Shown piece by piece: positions 39,352-39,547 of a DNA stretch of 39,547 nt. The notes under the pieces were generated by a model. It was given only the letters and a program-made list of their open reading frames with translations, did not search any database and had not been told where the DNA came from. Origin of the DNA: a virus; the IMG/VR virus record IMGVR_UViG_3300020000_000038, positions 1 through 39,547 of that record. One strand, written 5' to 3'. Within the stretch, counting starts at the first letter, position 1. Each line of letters opens with the position of its first letter. The position numbers and the translations under genes were made by a program.

Positions 39352-39547
39352 CTGCCATCACTTTACGATCATCACTTAAACTCTTAATTCCATTTTGTGA
39401 ACCTTTTGCAGTTCCAGCCTCGGCACCAACAGCCACGGCCTCGGCAATAATCTGAGCCATTTGCGAATTATTGGCGTTGCTATCAATTTGATTTTGATTT
39501 AAAATATTTGAAGCTCCATTTATACCAACACCCCCACCAGCTTGATT
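39338..39547 (-). CDS. Tape-measure protein, C-terminal part
   Basis: The frame enters the window at its last base and stops at 39338-39340, 69 codons. It reads NQAGGGVGINGASNILNQNQ and continues to DDRKVMADAKF. This is in the same frame as codon 904 at base 1 and completes the tape measure. In related proteins I expect a few residues between FANE and NQAGGG, so a short stretch may be missing at the join. It overlaps the zinc-ribbon gene by 14 bases. Confidence 0.75.
   Translation of the reverse strand, partial: NQAGGGVGINGASNILNQNQIDSNANNSQMAQIIAEAVAVGAEAGTAKGSQNGIKSLSDDRKVMADAKF

Noticed and set aside
1-39547. tRNA and rRNA genes
   Set aside because: I saw no cloverleaf or rRNA-like sequence on either strand, but a tRNA scan was not possible by eye, so absence is not certain.

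Overview
The window looks like an almost complete genome of a tailed phage of a flavobacterium (class Flavobacteriia), about 39.5 kb, cut open inside the tape-measure gene. The base composition is strongly A+T rich. The early genes carry the Bacteroidota-type promoter TTTG-N18..20-TAnnTTTG, Shine-Dalgarno sequences are mostly absent, and one lipoprotein has the acidic residues after its cysteine that mark surface lipoproteins in this phylum. The first base of the window is the end of codon 904 of a tape-measure ORF. The last 210 bases read, in the same frame, as its C-terminus. The simplest reading is a circular or circularly permuted genome, perhaps lacking a few codons at the join. Nearly all genes lie on the minus strand, so transcription runs from high to low coordinates; only two genes are on the plus strand.

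Late region 1 (10396 down to 1, then 39547 to 38844) holds a small helical protein, a GT4 glycosyltransferase, a 50-aa protein, terminase small and large subunits, neck and tail-completion candidates, two large tail or baseplate proteins, the tape measure, a zinc-ribbon protein broken at a 10-base homopolymer, and a small HTH protein. A lipoprotein gene with its own promoter lies on the opposite strand (38608-38847). Late region 2 (38440 to 27434) holds a ClpP-type prohead protease with a scaffold-like tail, the major capsid protein, the portal, two paralogous structural proteins, a 1285-aa tail fibre ending in an S74 auto-chaperone, another tail protein, a small lipoprotein and a coiled-coil protein. 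The tail block therefore precedes the head block, the reverse of the usual siphophage order.

The early and plasmid-like region (27190 to 10492) begins with a short tyrosine recombinase next to four copies of a TAATATTCA motif. It continues with small genes and an intergenic region containing two arrays of short repeats just upstream of an operon that ends in ParA and a ribbon-helix-helix partner. Next come an HNH homing endonuclease, two candidate small RNA genes with good promoters and terminators, and a winged-helix replication initiator with possible iterons inside its coding sequence. The region ends with many small genes, a Rad50-like ATPase, an orphan Phd-type antitoxin, RecT, a metallo-beta-lactamase-fold protein and a GIY-YIG nuclease.

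ParA with a partner, repeat arrays, a replication initiator, a short recombinase and an apparently circular genome together suggest a phage-plasmid: a temperate phage kept as a partitioned replicon instead of integrating. That is an inference. I recognised no repressor, and I could not identify an endolysin or holin. Functions are assigned from motifs read by eye; no database search was possible.
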